From DAIPJH01 sp036770365 (lineage in GTDB: Bacteria; Pseudomonadota; Alphaproteobacteria; Rickettsiales; UBA998): DNA of 64,000 bases. A program made the position numbers and the translations under genes. Positions 57,016 to 64,000 of this stretch are shown here, one piece after another. The notes beneath the pieces were generated by a model, which worked only from the letters and a program-made list of their open reading frames with translations, was not told where the DNA came from and searched no databases. Within the stretch, counting starts at the first letter, position 1; each line of letters begins with the position of its first letter. Where the stretch lies: NCBI GenBank assembly GCA_036770365.1, contig DAIPJH010000004.1, positions 62,001-126,000 on the forward strand. Reading direction: 5' to 3'.

Positions 57016-57405
57016 ATGTTTAAGAAATTATTGCCTATTGTTATGCTCGTTTTTGTCGCTGCTTGCTCTAACACGCAAGGCGGCTCAATGTCTGGCATGG
57101 ATATGAAAATGCCATGTTGTGAGAAATGCGAGTGCTGTAAGGACGGAAAATGTGCCGATTGCTGCAAAGATGGTGAGTGCAAATGCTGCAAGGACGGCAT
57201 GTGCAAAATGTGCATGGGTAAAATGGAAGGCATGTCTTCCATGAAAGAAGGAATGCAATGCCCAATGATGAAAAAGGGTGCAAAAGATGGCAAGCCATGC
57301 GGTTGCTGCGGGGGTATGATGAAAGACGGAATGAATATGAAGTCCTCTCCCGCACCTAAAACCGCGAGTGATGCCGATCACAAAGCCCATCATCCACAAC
57401 AGTAA
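57016..57405 (+). CDS. Metallothionein-like Cys/Met-rich lipoprotein
   Basis: A 129-residue protein with lipoprotein signal MFKKLLPIVMLVFVAAC (lipobox VAAC). The mature chain begins with a Met-rich piece (MSGMDMKMP) and then a compact Cys array: CCEKCECCKDGKC, CCKDGEC and CCKDGMCKMC, three CCKDGxC units about 8-9 residues apart. A second short cluster GKPCGCCGGMM follows after a Met-rich stretch. In total about 17 Cys after the lipidated one, and many Met. It resembles a metallothionein but is exported and membrane-anchored. It would hold many Cu(I) or other soft metal ions at the periplasmic face. I know no named family for it. Confidence 0.85.
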   Translation: MFKKLLPIVMLVFVAACSNTQGGSMSGMDMKMPCCEKCECCKDGKCADCCKDGECKCCKDGMCKMCMGKMEGMSSMKEGMQCPMMKKGAKDGKPCGCCGGMMKDGMNMKSSPAPKTASDADHKAHHPQQ

Positions 57406-57418
57406 AAGGAGCAAGTAG

Positions 57419-57667
57419 ATGACACAGCAACATGATCATTCCCAATGCGGGCATAAAAGCCTGAATTGGTTTTACTCCCATAAAGCCGCGTCCTTTGCTC
57501 TTATACTGGTAGCGGTGCTACTAGTTATAGAGCACTGGCAACACCTAATTTATGCGCTTCCTTATCTACTTTTGCTATCATGCCCATTGATGCACCTATT
57601 TATGCATCATGGTCATGGTGGACATGGTACACATGACAATAAAGAAACAAAGGCAGATAAAGAATGA
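57419..57667 (+). CDS. DUF2933 small membrane protein
   Basis: An 82-residue protein: His-rich start (QQHDHSQCGH), two hydrophobic segments (AASFALILVAVLLVIEHW and LIYALPYLLLLSCPLMHLFM) and a His/Gly-rich end HHGHGGHGTHD. This is the DUF2933 pattern, frequent beside copper and silver resistance genes. His at both ends suggest metal handling at the membrane. It starts 13 bp after the metallothionein-like gene and its end overlaps the ATPase start by 4 bp. Confidence 0.85.
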   Translation: MTQQHDHSQCGHKSLNWFYSHKAASFALILVAVLLVIEHWQHLIYALPYLLLLSCPLMHLFMHHGHGGHGTHDNKETKADKE

Positions 57668-59856
57668 AACACGAAGGTCACTGCTGTCATCACGAACACC
57701 ATGCCAGCCCTGCAGCTGCTTCACCCGAAGCGGCACAGGGCGAAGGTGTGATATACACTTGCCCTATGCACCCGCAGATCAGGCAACCCAAGCCTGGTAA
57801 TTGCCCGATCTGCGGAATGGCATTGGAACCAGAAAAAGTTTCGCTGGAAGCTGCGCCTAATCACGAACTGATAGACATGACGCGCAGGTTTTGGGTATCT
57901 GCACTCTTGTCTGCTCCACTGGCTTTATTCGTCATGGGCGCACATCTGATTCCTAATATTCCGCATGAATGGATGGATTCGTCGCTTTCGCATTGGATTC
58001 AGATGATGGTTGCTACTCCCGTAGTGCTGTGGGGCGGCTGGCCGTTTTTCGTGCGGGCGGTGGATTCCGTCAAGCACCGCAGCCTGAATATGTTTACGCT
58101 TATTGCGCTGGGTGTGGGCGTGGCCTATCTTTACAGCCTCATTCTCACGCTGTTTCCCGATGCGGTCGCGGGGTTTTCTGGCGGCATGATGCTGGATGTG
58201 TATTTCGAGGCAGCAGCAGTCATTACCGCGCTGGTTTTGCTGGGACAGGTACTTGAACTTAAAGCCCGTGAGCAATCCAGTAATGCGATGAGGGGATTGC
58301 TTGACCTTGCTCCGAAGATGGCGCGAATCGTCCGTGCTGATGGCAAAGAAGAAGATGTGCCATTATCTGAAGTGCATAAAGGTGATGTGCTGCGTGTTCG
58401 CCCTGGCGAGAAAATACCAGTGGATGGGATTGTTATCGAAGGCCATAGCAGTGTCGATCAATCCATGCTTACGGGCGAATCCGTCCCTGTCGAAAAAAGC
58501 GCAGGCGATAAGGTGACAGGCGCAACGCTCAATGGCACGGGAGGCTTTACTATGCGTGCCGAGCGCGTGGGTAATGAAACCATGCTGGCGCAGATCGTTG
58601 ATATGGTGGCGAAAGCCCAGCGCACCCGCGCACCTATCCAGCGTATGGCGGATCAGGTTTCTGGCTATTTCGTGCCGATTGTTGTGCTGGTGGCAATTCT
58701 TACTGCCGCTGCATGGTTACTATGGGGGCCAGAACCGAAGCTCGCTTATGCCATCGTCAATGCTGTGGCAGTGCTGATTATCGCTTGCCCATGCGCGCTC
58801 GGCCTTGCTACGCCCATGTCGATCATTGCTGGAACAGGACGCGGTGCAATGGCAGGCGTGTTGATTAAAAACGCCGAGTCGTTAGAAATCATGGAAAAGG
58901 TCGATACGCTCATTATCGACAAAACCGGCACATTGACCGAAGGCAAGCCAAAGCTCATGGAAGTGGTTGTCGCTTCTGGCTTTGAACAAAACGAAACATT
59001 GCGTTTAGTCGCAAGCCTTGAGCAAAGCAGCGAACACCCGCTTGCATCCGCCATTGTTAAAGGCGCACAGGAAAAAGGCATTGTGCTCTCACCTGTACAG
59101 AATTTTTCTTCTACCACGGGCAAAGGCGTGCAAGGCATGGTGGATGGCCTCACTGTTGCGCTGGGCAATGCGGCCATGCTCACCTCGCTTGGCATGAATA
59201 CTGATTCACTCGTGCAAGCTGCCGATCAACTCCGAGCCAAAGGTCAAACCGCTATGTTCGCGGCCATTGATGGCAAGCCAGCGGCGATCATCAGTGTTGC
59301 CGACCCGATTAAGGCAACCACGCCAGAAGCCTTGAAACAGTTAAAAGCTGAAGGACTGCATATCGTCATGCTTACTGGCGATAGCAAAGCCACCGCCAAG
59401 GCAATAGCGGAACAGTTGGGTATTGAGGATTATGAAGCCGAAGTGCTACCAGAACGCAAAAGCGAACTGGTGCGGCAATTGCAGAAAAAAGGCCGCAAGG
59501 TCGCAATGGCAGGTGATGGGGTCAATGACGCACCAGCACTGGCGCAAGCGCATGTGGGAATTGCAATGGGAACTGGCACGGATGTGGCGATGGAAAGCGC
59601 AGGCGTGACACTGGTAAAAGGTGATTTAATTGGCATCGTCCGCGCCCGTCGCTTGAGCCATGCCACCATGAGCAATATCAGGCAGAACCTATTCTTCGCG
59701 TTCGTCTATAATGCGTTGGGCGTGCCTGTTGCCGCTGGGCTGCTTTATCCGTTCTTCGGATTGCTTCTAAGCCCCGTCATCGCCAGCGCAGCAATGGCAC
59801 TTAGTTCGGTATCGGTGATTATGAATTCGCTACGACTGAAAAGAGTTAAACTGTAA
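57664..59856 (+). CDS. Cu(I)/Ag(I)-exporting P1B-type ATPase
   Basis: A 730-residue pump. The N-terminus has a His/Cys stretch (MKHEGHCCHHEHH) and a heavy-metal-binding domain, YTCPMHPQIRQPKPGNCPIC, rather than an HMA domain. Then TM helices; actuator TGES; TM6 ACPCALGLATPMS with the CPC metal motif; phosphorylation DKTGTLTEG; SEHPLA; GDGVNDAPAL; TM7 NLFFAFVYNALGVP and TM8 MALSSVSVIMNSLRL, the set of the P1B-1 group. It moves Cu(I) or Ag(I) from cytosol to periplasm. Coupled to the DUF2933 gene. Its stop overlaps the end of the convergent endolysin gene by 11 bp, the right edge of the cargo. Confidence 0.95.
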   Translation: MKHEGHCCHHEHHASPAAASPEAAQGEGVIYTCPMHPQIRQPKPGNCPICGMALEPEKVSLEAAPNHELIDMTRRFWVSALLSAPLALFVMGAHLIPNIPHEWMDSSLSHWIQMMVATPVVLWGGWPFFVRAVDSVKHRSLNMFTLIALGVGVAYLYSLILTLFPDAVAGFSGGMMLDVYFEAAAVITALVLLGQVLELKAREQSSNAMRGLLDLAPKMARIVRADGKEEDVPLSEVHKGDVLRVRPGEKIPVDGIVIEGHSSVDQSMLTGESVPVEKSAGDKVTGATLNGTGGFTMRAERVGNETMLAQIVDMVAKAQRTRAPIQRMADQVSGYFVPIVVLVAILTAAAWLLWGPEPKLAYAIVNAVAVLIIACPCALGLATPMSIIAGTGRGAMAGVLIKNAESLEIMEKVDTLIIDKTGTLTEGKPKLMEVVVASGFEQNETLRLVASLEQSSEHPLASAIVKGAQEKGIVLSPVQNFSSTTGKGVQGMVDGLTVALGNAAMLTSLGMNTDSLVQAADQLRAKGQTAMFAAIDGKPAAIISVADPIKATTPEALKQLKAEGLHIVMLTGDSKATAKAIAEQLGIEDYEAEVLPERKSELVRQLQKKGRKVAMAGDGVNDAPALAQAHVGIAMGTGTDVAMESAGVTLVKGDLIGIVRARRLSHATMSNIRQNLFFAFVYNALGVPVAAGLLYPFFGLLLSPVIASAAMALSSVSVIMNSLRLKRVKL

Positions 59857-60298
59857 TGTTTGCCTTATAAGTGAGTGCCTCCGAATTCCTGCGCTTCACC
59901 AATCCTTTCAGCTTGCGGCCACCAGCCCAGACCCATTTGCCTAACTCGGCAGGCACGTCGGCATGTTCTTCGCGGTTGACCTTGCGGCGGAGTGTGGAGC
60001 GTTGAAGCGCACCTGCGCCGAGGTTGAAGGTGAATGACACCAGCGCATCGAACTGCCCCTGCGTGAGTGGCACGCTAATCAGGCGTAGCACGGCGCGTTC
60101 TGCGACCGCCACATCCTGACGGAGCAGATCGAGGGCTTCGTCCTCGTCCACCCCGTCTAGGAACTGCTCTTTGTTGGCTTCGGTAATCAGGTGACCATAG
60201 CCAATCGTGGGATACCCCGCTGGACACATGTAAATGATCGGCGAAAAGCCCTCAAAGCGGCAGATAAGGTCAAGCCCTTGTCTGGAAATATGTCTCAT
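59846..60298 (-). CDS. Phage endolysin, GH24 lysozyme
   Basis: A 150-residue muramidase of the T4/P21 lysozyme family. Catalytic residues sit in RFEGFSPIIYMCPAGYPTIG: Glu, eight residues later Cys in place of the usual Asp, then Thr after five more; followed by GYGHLI. The Glu-Cys-Thr variant is known from P21-like endolysins. FDALVSFTFNLGAGALQRSTL is the second conserved block. No signal peptide or SAR anchor, so a holin is needed. The ATG at 60298 overlaps the holin gene end (4 bp). Last gene of the late operon; its stop meets that of the cargo ATPase. Confidence 0.93.
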   Translation of the reverse strand: MRHISRQGLDLICRFEGFSPIIYMCPAGYPTIGYGHLITEANKEQFLDGVDEDEALDLLRQDVAVAERAVLRLISVPLTQGQFDALVSFTFNLGAGALQRSTLRRKVNREEHADVPAELGKWVWAGGRKLKGLVKRRNSEALTYKANITV

Positions 60299-60720
60299 TT
60301 TCCGCTCCGCAATTTGCTCATGGCACGCTGGCCGAAATAAAAGCTGATGATGCCTGCGAAAATCGCCTGGTCTTCCGCCGTCCATAGCAACCACGGAAGA
60401 TCTGCGGAAAACTGCATCACCTTCACCAGCGCATAGAGAATGAAGAAGCTGTAAGCGATGACGGGGCGCACCGTGCCGTTGAGTGCATCCACCCAGCGAA
60501 TGCCCGTGTTGTATGTCCGATAAAGGGCTTGGGATTCGGAAATATCGGCGTTCACTTGGATTTCTTCCAGCCGCTGGGAAGCACCGAGCTTCTGCTGCTC
60601 CATCTGCATCTCTAAGATTTTAAGCTCGTGCTTGCGATCCTGCGCGTCGCGGAGCAGTTTTAAGAAATCAGGAAAGGCTGCCGACAGGAAGCCGAGTAAA
60701 GAACTGAGTAGCGTAATCAT
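60295..60720 (-). CDS. 3TM holin of the GTA type
   Basis: A 141-residue membrane protein: TM1 ITLLSSLLGFLSAAFPDFL, a coiled-coil stretch HELKILEMQMEQQKLGASQRL, then two hydrophobic segments, VIAYSFFILYALVKVMQF and IFAGIISFYFGQRAMSK. The arrangement and the FFGQRAM-like end match the 3TM holin family first described in gene-transfer agents (PF11351 type). It would let the endolysin through the inner membrane. GGAGG precedes the ATG at 60720; the longer frame to 60789 overlaps the next gene. Confidence 0.85.
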   Translation of the reverse strand: MITLLSSLLGFLSAAFPDFLKLLRDAQDRKHELKILEMQMEQQKLGASQRLEEIQVNADISESQALYRTYNTGIRWVDALNGTVRPVIAYSFFILYALVKVMQFSADLPWLLWTAEDQAIFAGIISFYFGQRAMSKLRSGK

Positions 60721-60731
60721 AAGAACCTCCA

Positions 60732-60959
60732 TTATTTCCAAGAAAGATGACCAGCGGCGAAGCTGAGAAAGGCCACTAAGCCCGTCCACAAACCGCCGAC
60801 TATCAGGAGGGTGCGAAGGCTCCCTTTGCCCTGATTTGCCAGTGCTGTGAGGGTTTTGACTTCCTCCGCCAGCACATCGACTGTTTTTGTGAGGGTTTGG
60901 ATCTGCGCGTTCATCACAGCCAGCTGTGAGCGCACATCAATATCGTCGGGTGGTGACAT
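60732..60959 (-). CDS. Small phage membrane protein, possible lysis accessory
   Basis: A 75-residue protein with a coiled-coil N-terminal part (VRSQLAVMNAQIQTLTKTVD, LAEEVKTLTALANQ) and one C-terminal membrane helix (LLIVGGLWTGLVAFLSFAAG). GGAGG precedes the ATG at 60959. It lies between a terminator and the holin gene. Size, topology and place suggest an antiholin or spanin-like accessory, but nothing proves it. Confidence 0.68.
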   Translation of the reverse strand: MSPPDDIDVRSQLAVMNAQIQTLTKTVDVLAEEVKTLTALANQGKGSLRTLLIVGGLWTGLVAFLSFAAGHLSWK

Positions 60960-60981
60960 GTTTCCTCCTTGGTTTTGGACA

Positions 60982-61007
60982 TAAAAAAACCGCCTCAAAG
61001 GGCGGTG
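60982..61007 (-). terminator. Rho-independent terminator before the lysis cassette
   Basis: On the minus strand CACCGCC and GGCGGT pair around CTTTGA, followed by seven T. It lies after the 475-residue tail gene, so lysis genes would be transcribed by read-through or antitermination. The plus strand 60960-61054 has no other gene. Confidence 0.75.
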
Positions 61008-61054
61008 TCTCGTTTTGGGATTTGGGGGTGTTTTGAGGGTATTTTTGGCGGTTT

Positions 61055-62482
61055 TTACTCGAAATACCCGTTAATCATCGCCAATCCGCGAATAATCTGC
61101 GAGGCCGTGGCCGTTCCCACTGGCATACGCAGGATGATGTGAACGAATGTTCCTGCCGCCACATAAAGCGGCGCATCCAGGTTCACATCAATCGGCGTGA
61201 CGTTGCCACCGATTGCCGTGCCGACGGGGATAGATTGCACCCCAAGCGGAATACGGCGTGGTGCGCGTGTGCCTGCGGTGTTGGAATCCGCCGTTGCCAG
61301 CGACACCGCCGTCGAACCCACGCCCAACGCCCATTGTAAAAGCGTAGGTGTGGTGGCAGAAGCCGCGCCCATATTGTAGGTTTCAATGCGAACGCCTCGG
61401 ATCACCAGATTGCGGTTTCCCCCGCCAGCTGCTGCTACGGGGACTTGGAAGGCAAACAGCGCATAGTCGGTTTCTGCACCCGCCACCGCTGCAAATTGGA
61501 ACTGACCGCCCAGTGTGGTGTAACCCGCCGCAGTGTTGGAAAGCGTGGCCGATACGGGAGCCGTGTTGTTCACATAGTTGGCAGATTGCCCCACCGCTGC
61601 GCCGCGAGGGTTGTTATAGCTGCCGCACTCAATGCCAGCCATTGCCGTTGCCCAAAGGCGGTTTAAGGCCAAATCACGGGCAATCACCGATACGTCGGCA
61701 ATCTCCATGCGCTGCGCCGAACCCGTTGCGGCTGCATTGTAGCAACGCATCAAAAGCGGCTGCCAACGCGAGAGCGAAATTGCAGCGGCGGTGTTCGGCG
61801 AAAGAATGACACCTTCCAGCACCCCGTCGATGAAAAACTCAATGCGATCTTGGTCGATGACAATCCGATAGTAATAAACCTCGTTTGCAACAGGCGCAGG
61901 CATTGGCGCGGTCGTGGTTTCTGTGCCGTTGATATTCATCACGCCCACCAGCGAGCCAGCGGTATTGAGCTTGAAATAAACCCCATCGGTCGGCGTGGCG
62001 GTTGTGGCAGCAAAACCAAGCCCGAACTCGCAGACGTTATTGGCTATCGGGTTAATCGCAAAGCGCAGGCGAAAAAGCACTTCCAAAGACCCAGCAGGAT
62101 GCAGCGGGAAGGTTTTATAGGTCTGCGCCCGTGCCACCGCTGCGGAGGCCACCGAGTTACCCGCATTGAACACCATGAAGCCGCCCGACATGGCGATGGT
62201 TGCCGTCACGCTCACGAATTGGTACGCGCCACCATCCACCACCGTGTGATTGAAGGTATCCGCCCAATAGATATTATCCACGCCAACCCGCAGCCTGCCG
62301 TCCGTGGAAACTTTAGCCGCACGCACCAGGCGCGGCTCTCCGTTTGCGCCGTCGTGAGATTCGCCTGCGATGACGGAATAGCCAGCCTCCGCCATTGCCA
62401 TAGGCAAATTGATTTTCAGCCGCTTGTTTGCGTCCACCGATGCAAGATCAGCAGAATCGCCAGATTTTAGAATGATACTCAT
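61055..62482 (-). CDS. Phage tail-fibre-type structural protein
   Basis: A 475-residue beta-rich protein, Ala/Thr/Gly/Val-rich with few charged residues. N-terminal MSIILKSGDSADLASVDANK then LKINLPM and DGRLRVGVDNIYWADTFNH are seen at the start of prophage structural proteins of this type. Residues about 90-260 look like a concanavalin-like jelly-roll (SGGFMVFNAGNSVASAAVA, YYYRIVIDQDRIEFFIDGVL), which may bind carbohydrate. The C-terminal part has repeated strands (VPVAAAGGGNRNLVIRGVRI). A role in host recognition or the virion surface is likely. No named family recognised. Confidence 0.75.
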   Translation of the reverse strand: MSIILKSGDSADLASVDANKRLKINLPMAMAEAGYSVIAGESHDGANGEPRLVRAAKVSTDGRLRVGVDNIYWADTFNHTVVDGGAYQFVSVTATIAMSGGFMVFNAGNSVASAAVARAQTYKTFPLHPAGSLEVLFRLRFAINPIANNVCEFGLGFAATTATPTDGVYFKLNTAGSLVGVMNINGTETTTAPMPAPVANEVYYYRIVIDQDRIEFFIDGVLEGVILSPNTAAAISLSRWQPLLMRCYNAAATGSAQRMEIADVSVIARDLALNRLWATAMAGIECGSYNNPRGAAVGQSANYVNNTAPVSATLSNTAAGYTTLGGQFQFAAVAGAETDYALFAFQVPVAAAGGGNRNLVIRGVRIETYNMGAASATTPTLLQWALGVGSTAVSLATADSNTAGTRAPRRIPLGVQSIPVGTAIGGNVTPIDVNLDAPLYVAAGTFVHIILRMPVGTATASQIIRGLAMINGYFE

Positions 62483-62485
62483 GGT

Positions 62486-63001
62486 TTAGACCCCCATAAT
62501 GTTGATGTTAAAACGTCCCCAGCTTCCCTGCGGCGCACGGGCGATTACATCGAAGCCAACGCCCTCGTTAAGATTTGCCGCCACCGCCTGTATGCCTTCG
62601 AGTGCTGCGTCCTCCGCATCGTGATCGGGCGTTGCTACGCCTGCGGCCGTGCAAACAATCACCGAACCATCGGTTACCCAGGCAGCGGCGACGGTGACCC
62701 TTGCCAGATCAGATTCCCCACCGCTGGCATTGCCAAAATCCACCGTGACCTGTCCCGTTTTTGGAATCAGTGCCAGCACCCCATCAAGCTGCGACTTGGT
62801 GTAATACCGCGCATCCCCACGCGCATCGGTGTGATATTGCGGGTGGTCGTCGTTCTCTAACCCTGCCAGTGCGCCGTGATCGCTTGAACCGCTGCCGCCC
62901 GTGCCAGGTGGTCCCTGTGTTCCCACCGTAACCACCTCGATTTTCTTTTCTTCCACCTTAACCAGCTGGATCACTTCATTGATGGTGATGATGTCGGTCA
63001 T
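62486..63001 (-). CDS. Phage tail fibre protein with short collagen-like segment
   Basis: A 171-residue protein: helical start (IITINEVIQLVKVEEKKIEVV), then TQGPPGTGGSGSSDH, a collagen-like turn, then DHGALAGLENDDHPQYHTDA and RGDARYYTKSQLDGVLALI, a motif typical of phage tail fibres. The C-terminal 90 residues form a beta domain (VTVDFGNASGGESDLARVTV, FDVIARAPQGSWGRFNINI). Such C-terminal domains trimerise and bind receptors. It lies 3 bp before the 475-residue gene and overlaps the gene upstream by 4 bp. Confidence 0.85.
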   Translation of the reverse strand: MTDIITINEVIQLVKVEEKKIEVVTVGTQGPPGTGGSGSSDHGALAGLENDDHPQYHTDARGDARYYTKSQLDGVLALIPKTGQVTVDFGNASGGESDLARVTVAAAWVTDGSVIVCTAAGVATPDHDAEDAALEGIQAVAANLNEGVGFDVIARAPQGSWGRFNINIMGV

Positions 63002-63357
63002 CGCGTTACCTCGGGGCTAATAATGACAATTCCTTCCAGCAGGCGTGTCACGGTGACGGTATCCGCTGCGACGATCTCCAAATCATAAACCCCACCCGTC
63101 GCGGTGATGGCGGACGTGGCGGCGGCGGTGGCCAGAATGTTAATCGTGCCAGCTGCACCACCCAGCGTGATGCCGCCGTTTTCAGTGGTCAGGGTGAGAA
63201 ATGGTGTGGAAGATTCCACGGTTTCGCGCATGTGCATCCGTGCGGTGAAACTGGTCATATCAATCGGCGTGCCGCCTTCATCTTTCCAAGTAATTTGCTC
63301 GGAAAACGTCGCGCCGCGATAAACATAAAGATTATGTTTTGCTGGATGTGTGGTCAT
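62998..63357 (-). CDS. Phage beta-rich structural protein
   Basis: A 119-residue protein: KHNLYVYRGATFSEQITWKD, PIDMTSFTARMHMRETV and GGVYDLEIVAADTVTVTRLLEGIVIISPEVTR. The opening and the closing EVTR are common in small phage proteins with an immunoglobulin-like fold that lie beside tail-fibre genes. Coupled to the tail fibre gene through a 4-bp overlap. Exact role unknown. Confidence 0.8.
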   Translation of the reverse strand: MTTHPAKHNLYVYRGATFSEQITWKDEGGTPIDMTSFTARMHMRETVESSTPFLTLTTENGGITLGGAAGTINILATAAATSAITATGGVYDLEIVAADTVTVTRLLEGIVIISPEVTR

Positions 63358-63367
63358 AAATGAATCC

Positions 63368-64000
63368 TTATGCGCTCAAGTTGGCGTACCATTTAGTTGC
63401 GGTTGCCGCCCAAAACATGGCGTTTTTGCCAGCGGCGAGTGAGAATGCGGCATTGGCTGCTAGGGCGTTAATGCTATGGCCACTTGCGGGGTACACCGCT
63501 AGGGCGTTCGCCCCAGCGTTCGCTACACAAATGAACTCGCCTTGCTCGGGTGATGGCAGGATGCCGCCCGTGCCAGCCGCCACCGTGGTGAACTCTGTCG
63601 TTTGCTTGGTGATCGCCGTTGCTGTGCCTTGTGTTATGCCTGCACCGCTTAACCCTGCGGCGTTGGATTTCAGAGCCACACGACCATTTGCCGCCAGCAT
63701 TTTCAGGGCATCAAAGAAGGTCGAACCATCCGCCGACACTTTGAGAGTGAAGTTATCATCCCCCAGCAGGCCAAACTCGGCACGCCCTGAAAACCCCGTT
63801 TGGAAAAGAAAGCTCGCTTTGTTACCTGCGGCGTTCTTGTTAATCTTCACCTGCATATCCGTGCCGATGTGATTGAACAGGATTGCCGCACTCGCCACCG
63901 CGAACTTGTTAGTGCTATCCGCCGAGGTATTCACGCCCAGCATGGTGAGATTCTGAAACGATGTGGTGTTTACCGTCAGCACCCATGCCGCGCCATCGTA
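63368..64000 (-). CDS. DUF2793-type phage tail protein (C-terminal part; gene continues beyond the window)
   Basis: At least 210 codons of a gene whose 5' end is off the right edge; a start at 63982 is not real because the frame reads YDGAAWVLTV from the edge. Family marks of DUF2793 are the YDGAAW strand, FQNLTMLGVNTSADSTNKFA, ILFNHIGTDMQVKINKNAAG and LFQTGFSGRAEFGLLGDDNF. The C-terminal part is beta-rich (GEFICVANAGANALAVYPAS) and ends KWYANLSA. DUF2793 proteins are found in tail regions of alphaproteobacterial phages and gene-transfer-agent-like clusters. Confidence 0.85.
   Translation of the reverse strand, partial: YDGAAWVLTVNTTSFQNLTMLGVNTSADSTNKFAVASAAILFNHIGTDMQVKINKNAAGNKASFLFQTGFSGRAEFGLLGDDNFTLKVSADGSTFFDALKMLAANGRVALKSNAAGLSGAGITQGTATAITKQTTEFTTVAAGTGGILPSPEQGEFICVANAGANALAVYPASGHSINALAANAAFSLAAGKNAMFWAATATKWYANLSA

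Larger units (their letters stand above)
45822..59856 (+). mobile_element. Metal-resistance cargo island within the prophage-like element
   Basis: Thirteen consecutive plus-strand genes, all for metal export or binding, fill the space between the regulator-like gene and the endolysin. No transposase, integrase or terminal inverted repeat is seen at either edge. All spacing is small, so it may be one or a few long transcripts. No CueR, CopRS, CsoR or ArsR-type regulator is visible. Confidence 0.85.
40139..64000. mobile_element. Prophage-like integrated element, left end at tRNA-Ser, right end outside the window
   Basis: From left: serine recombinase, small coupled genes, DUF6362-like and replication genes, S24-type switch protein, a divergent regulator-like gene, 14 kb of metal-resistance cargo, then endolysin, holin and tail genes of a minus-strand late operon. 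G+C looks higher than in the host part. Capsid, terminase and portal genes are not visible and could lie to the right. Whether the phage is intact cannot be told. Confidence 0.85.

Noticed and set aside
61850..62470. 206-residue plus-strand frame within the tail gene
   Set aside because: Antisense to a well-formed tail protein; Arg/His/Cys-rich, no start signal.
59846..64000. Host gene-transfer-agent cluster
   Set aside because: The holin and DUF2793 proteins resemble GTA or phage types, but an integrase at a tRNA, a replication gene and a switch protein on the same element favour a prophage.

Overview
The window comes from an alphaproteobacterial chromosome, probably an assembled scaffold because it holds a run of exactly 100 N (4378-4477). 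The alphaproteobacterial assignment rests on a fused IspD-IspF enzyme, a nifR3/dusB-ntrB pair, a CckA-type hybrid kinase, an aerobic-type CobT and the E1-beta/E2 arrangement of the pyruvate dehydrogenase genes. By eye the host part has moderate G+C. I cannot place it below class level with confidence.

Host backbone (1-40138). From the left: the end of the pyruvate dehydrogenase operon with a SIMPL gene inside it; ntrB and dusB; the repeat-flanked gap; ispDF, a RatA/Coq10-type gene and lipA; rpoZ; a nitroreductase; a four-gene minus-strand cassette (GT2 glycosyltransferase, flippase-like membrane protein, ArnT-like glycosyltransferase, PAP2 phosphatase) that looks like lipid-linked sugar transfer to the envelope; an OprB-type porin; mutM; an AT-rich type II restriction-modification pair (16.2-18.4 kb); an RNA uracil methyltransferase with a small lipoprotein; a CckA kinase split over two genes; a chemotaxis receptor; yacG and tRNA-Phe; a YqjD/YqjE-like pair; an L,D-transpeptidase; cobT; rpmB; cstA with its small YjiX partner; a large TPR protein; a glycine-zipper lipoprotein; fabI and tRNA-Ser(GCT). 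Several proteins (14.2, 23, 27.8 and 30.8 kb) match no family I recognise.

Integrated element (about 40139 to beyond 64000). A large serine recombinase gene ends inside the 3' end of tRNA-Ser(GCT), which marks the left end of a prophage-like element. Its minus-strand early operon carries small genes, a DUF6362-like protein and a replication protein with a DnaA-N-like C-terminus. The middle of the replication gene is packed with a CAGA tetramer in all three codon phases, a candidate internal replication origin. An S24/UmuD-like autoprotease lies beside it as the likely switch protein, with a divergent regulator-like gene. From the right edge, a minus-strand late operon holds tail-fibre-type proteins, a 3TM holin and a GH24 endolysin. 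The right end of the element is outside the window.

Metal-resistance cargo (45822-59856). About 14 kb of plus-strand genes sits exactly between the regulator-like gene and the endolysin. It encodes a CzcCBA-type efflux system, His-rich and Cys-rich small exported proteins, a CDF transporter, a CopA multicopper oxidase with CopB, a cupredoxin-CusF fusion, a Cys/Met-rich metallothionein-like lipoprotein, a DUF2933 protein and a Cu(I)/Ag(I) P1B-ATPase. Together these would export copper from the cytosol, oxidise and buffer it in the periplasm and pump divalent metals out across both membranes. No metal-sensing regulator is visible in the cargo. This metal island carried by a prophage, with its unusual metallothionein-like lipoprotein, and the CAGA array in the replication gene are the most notable things here.
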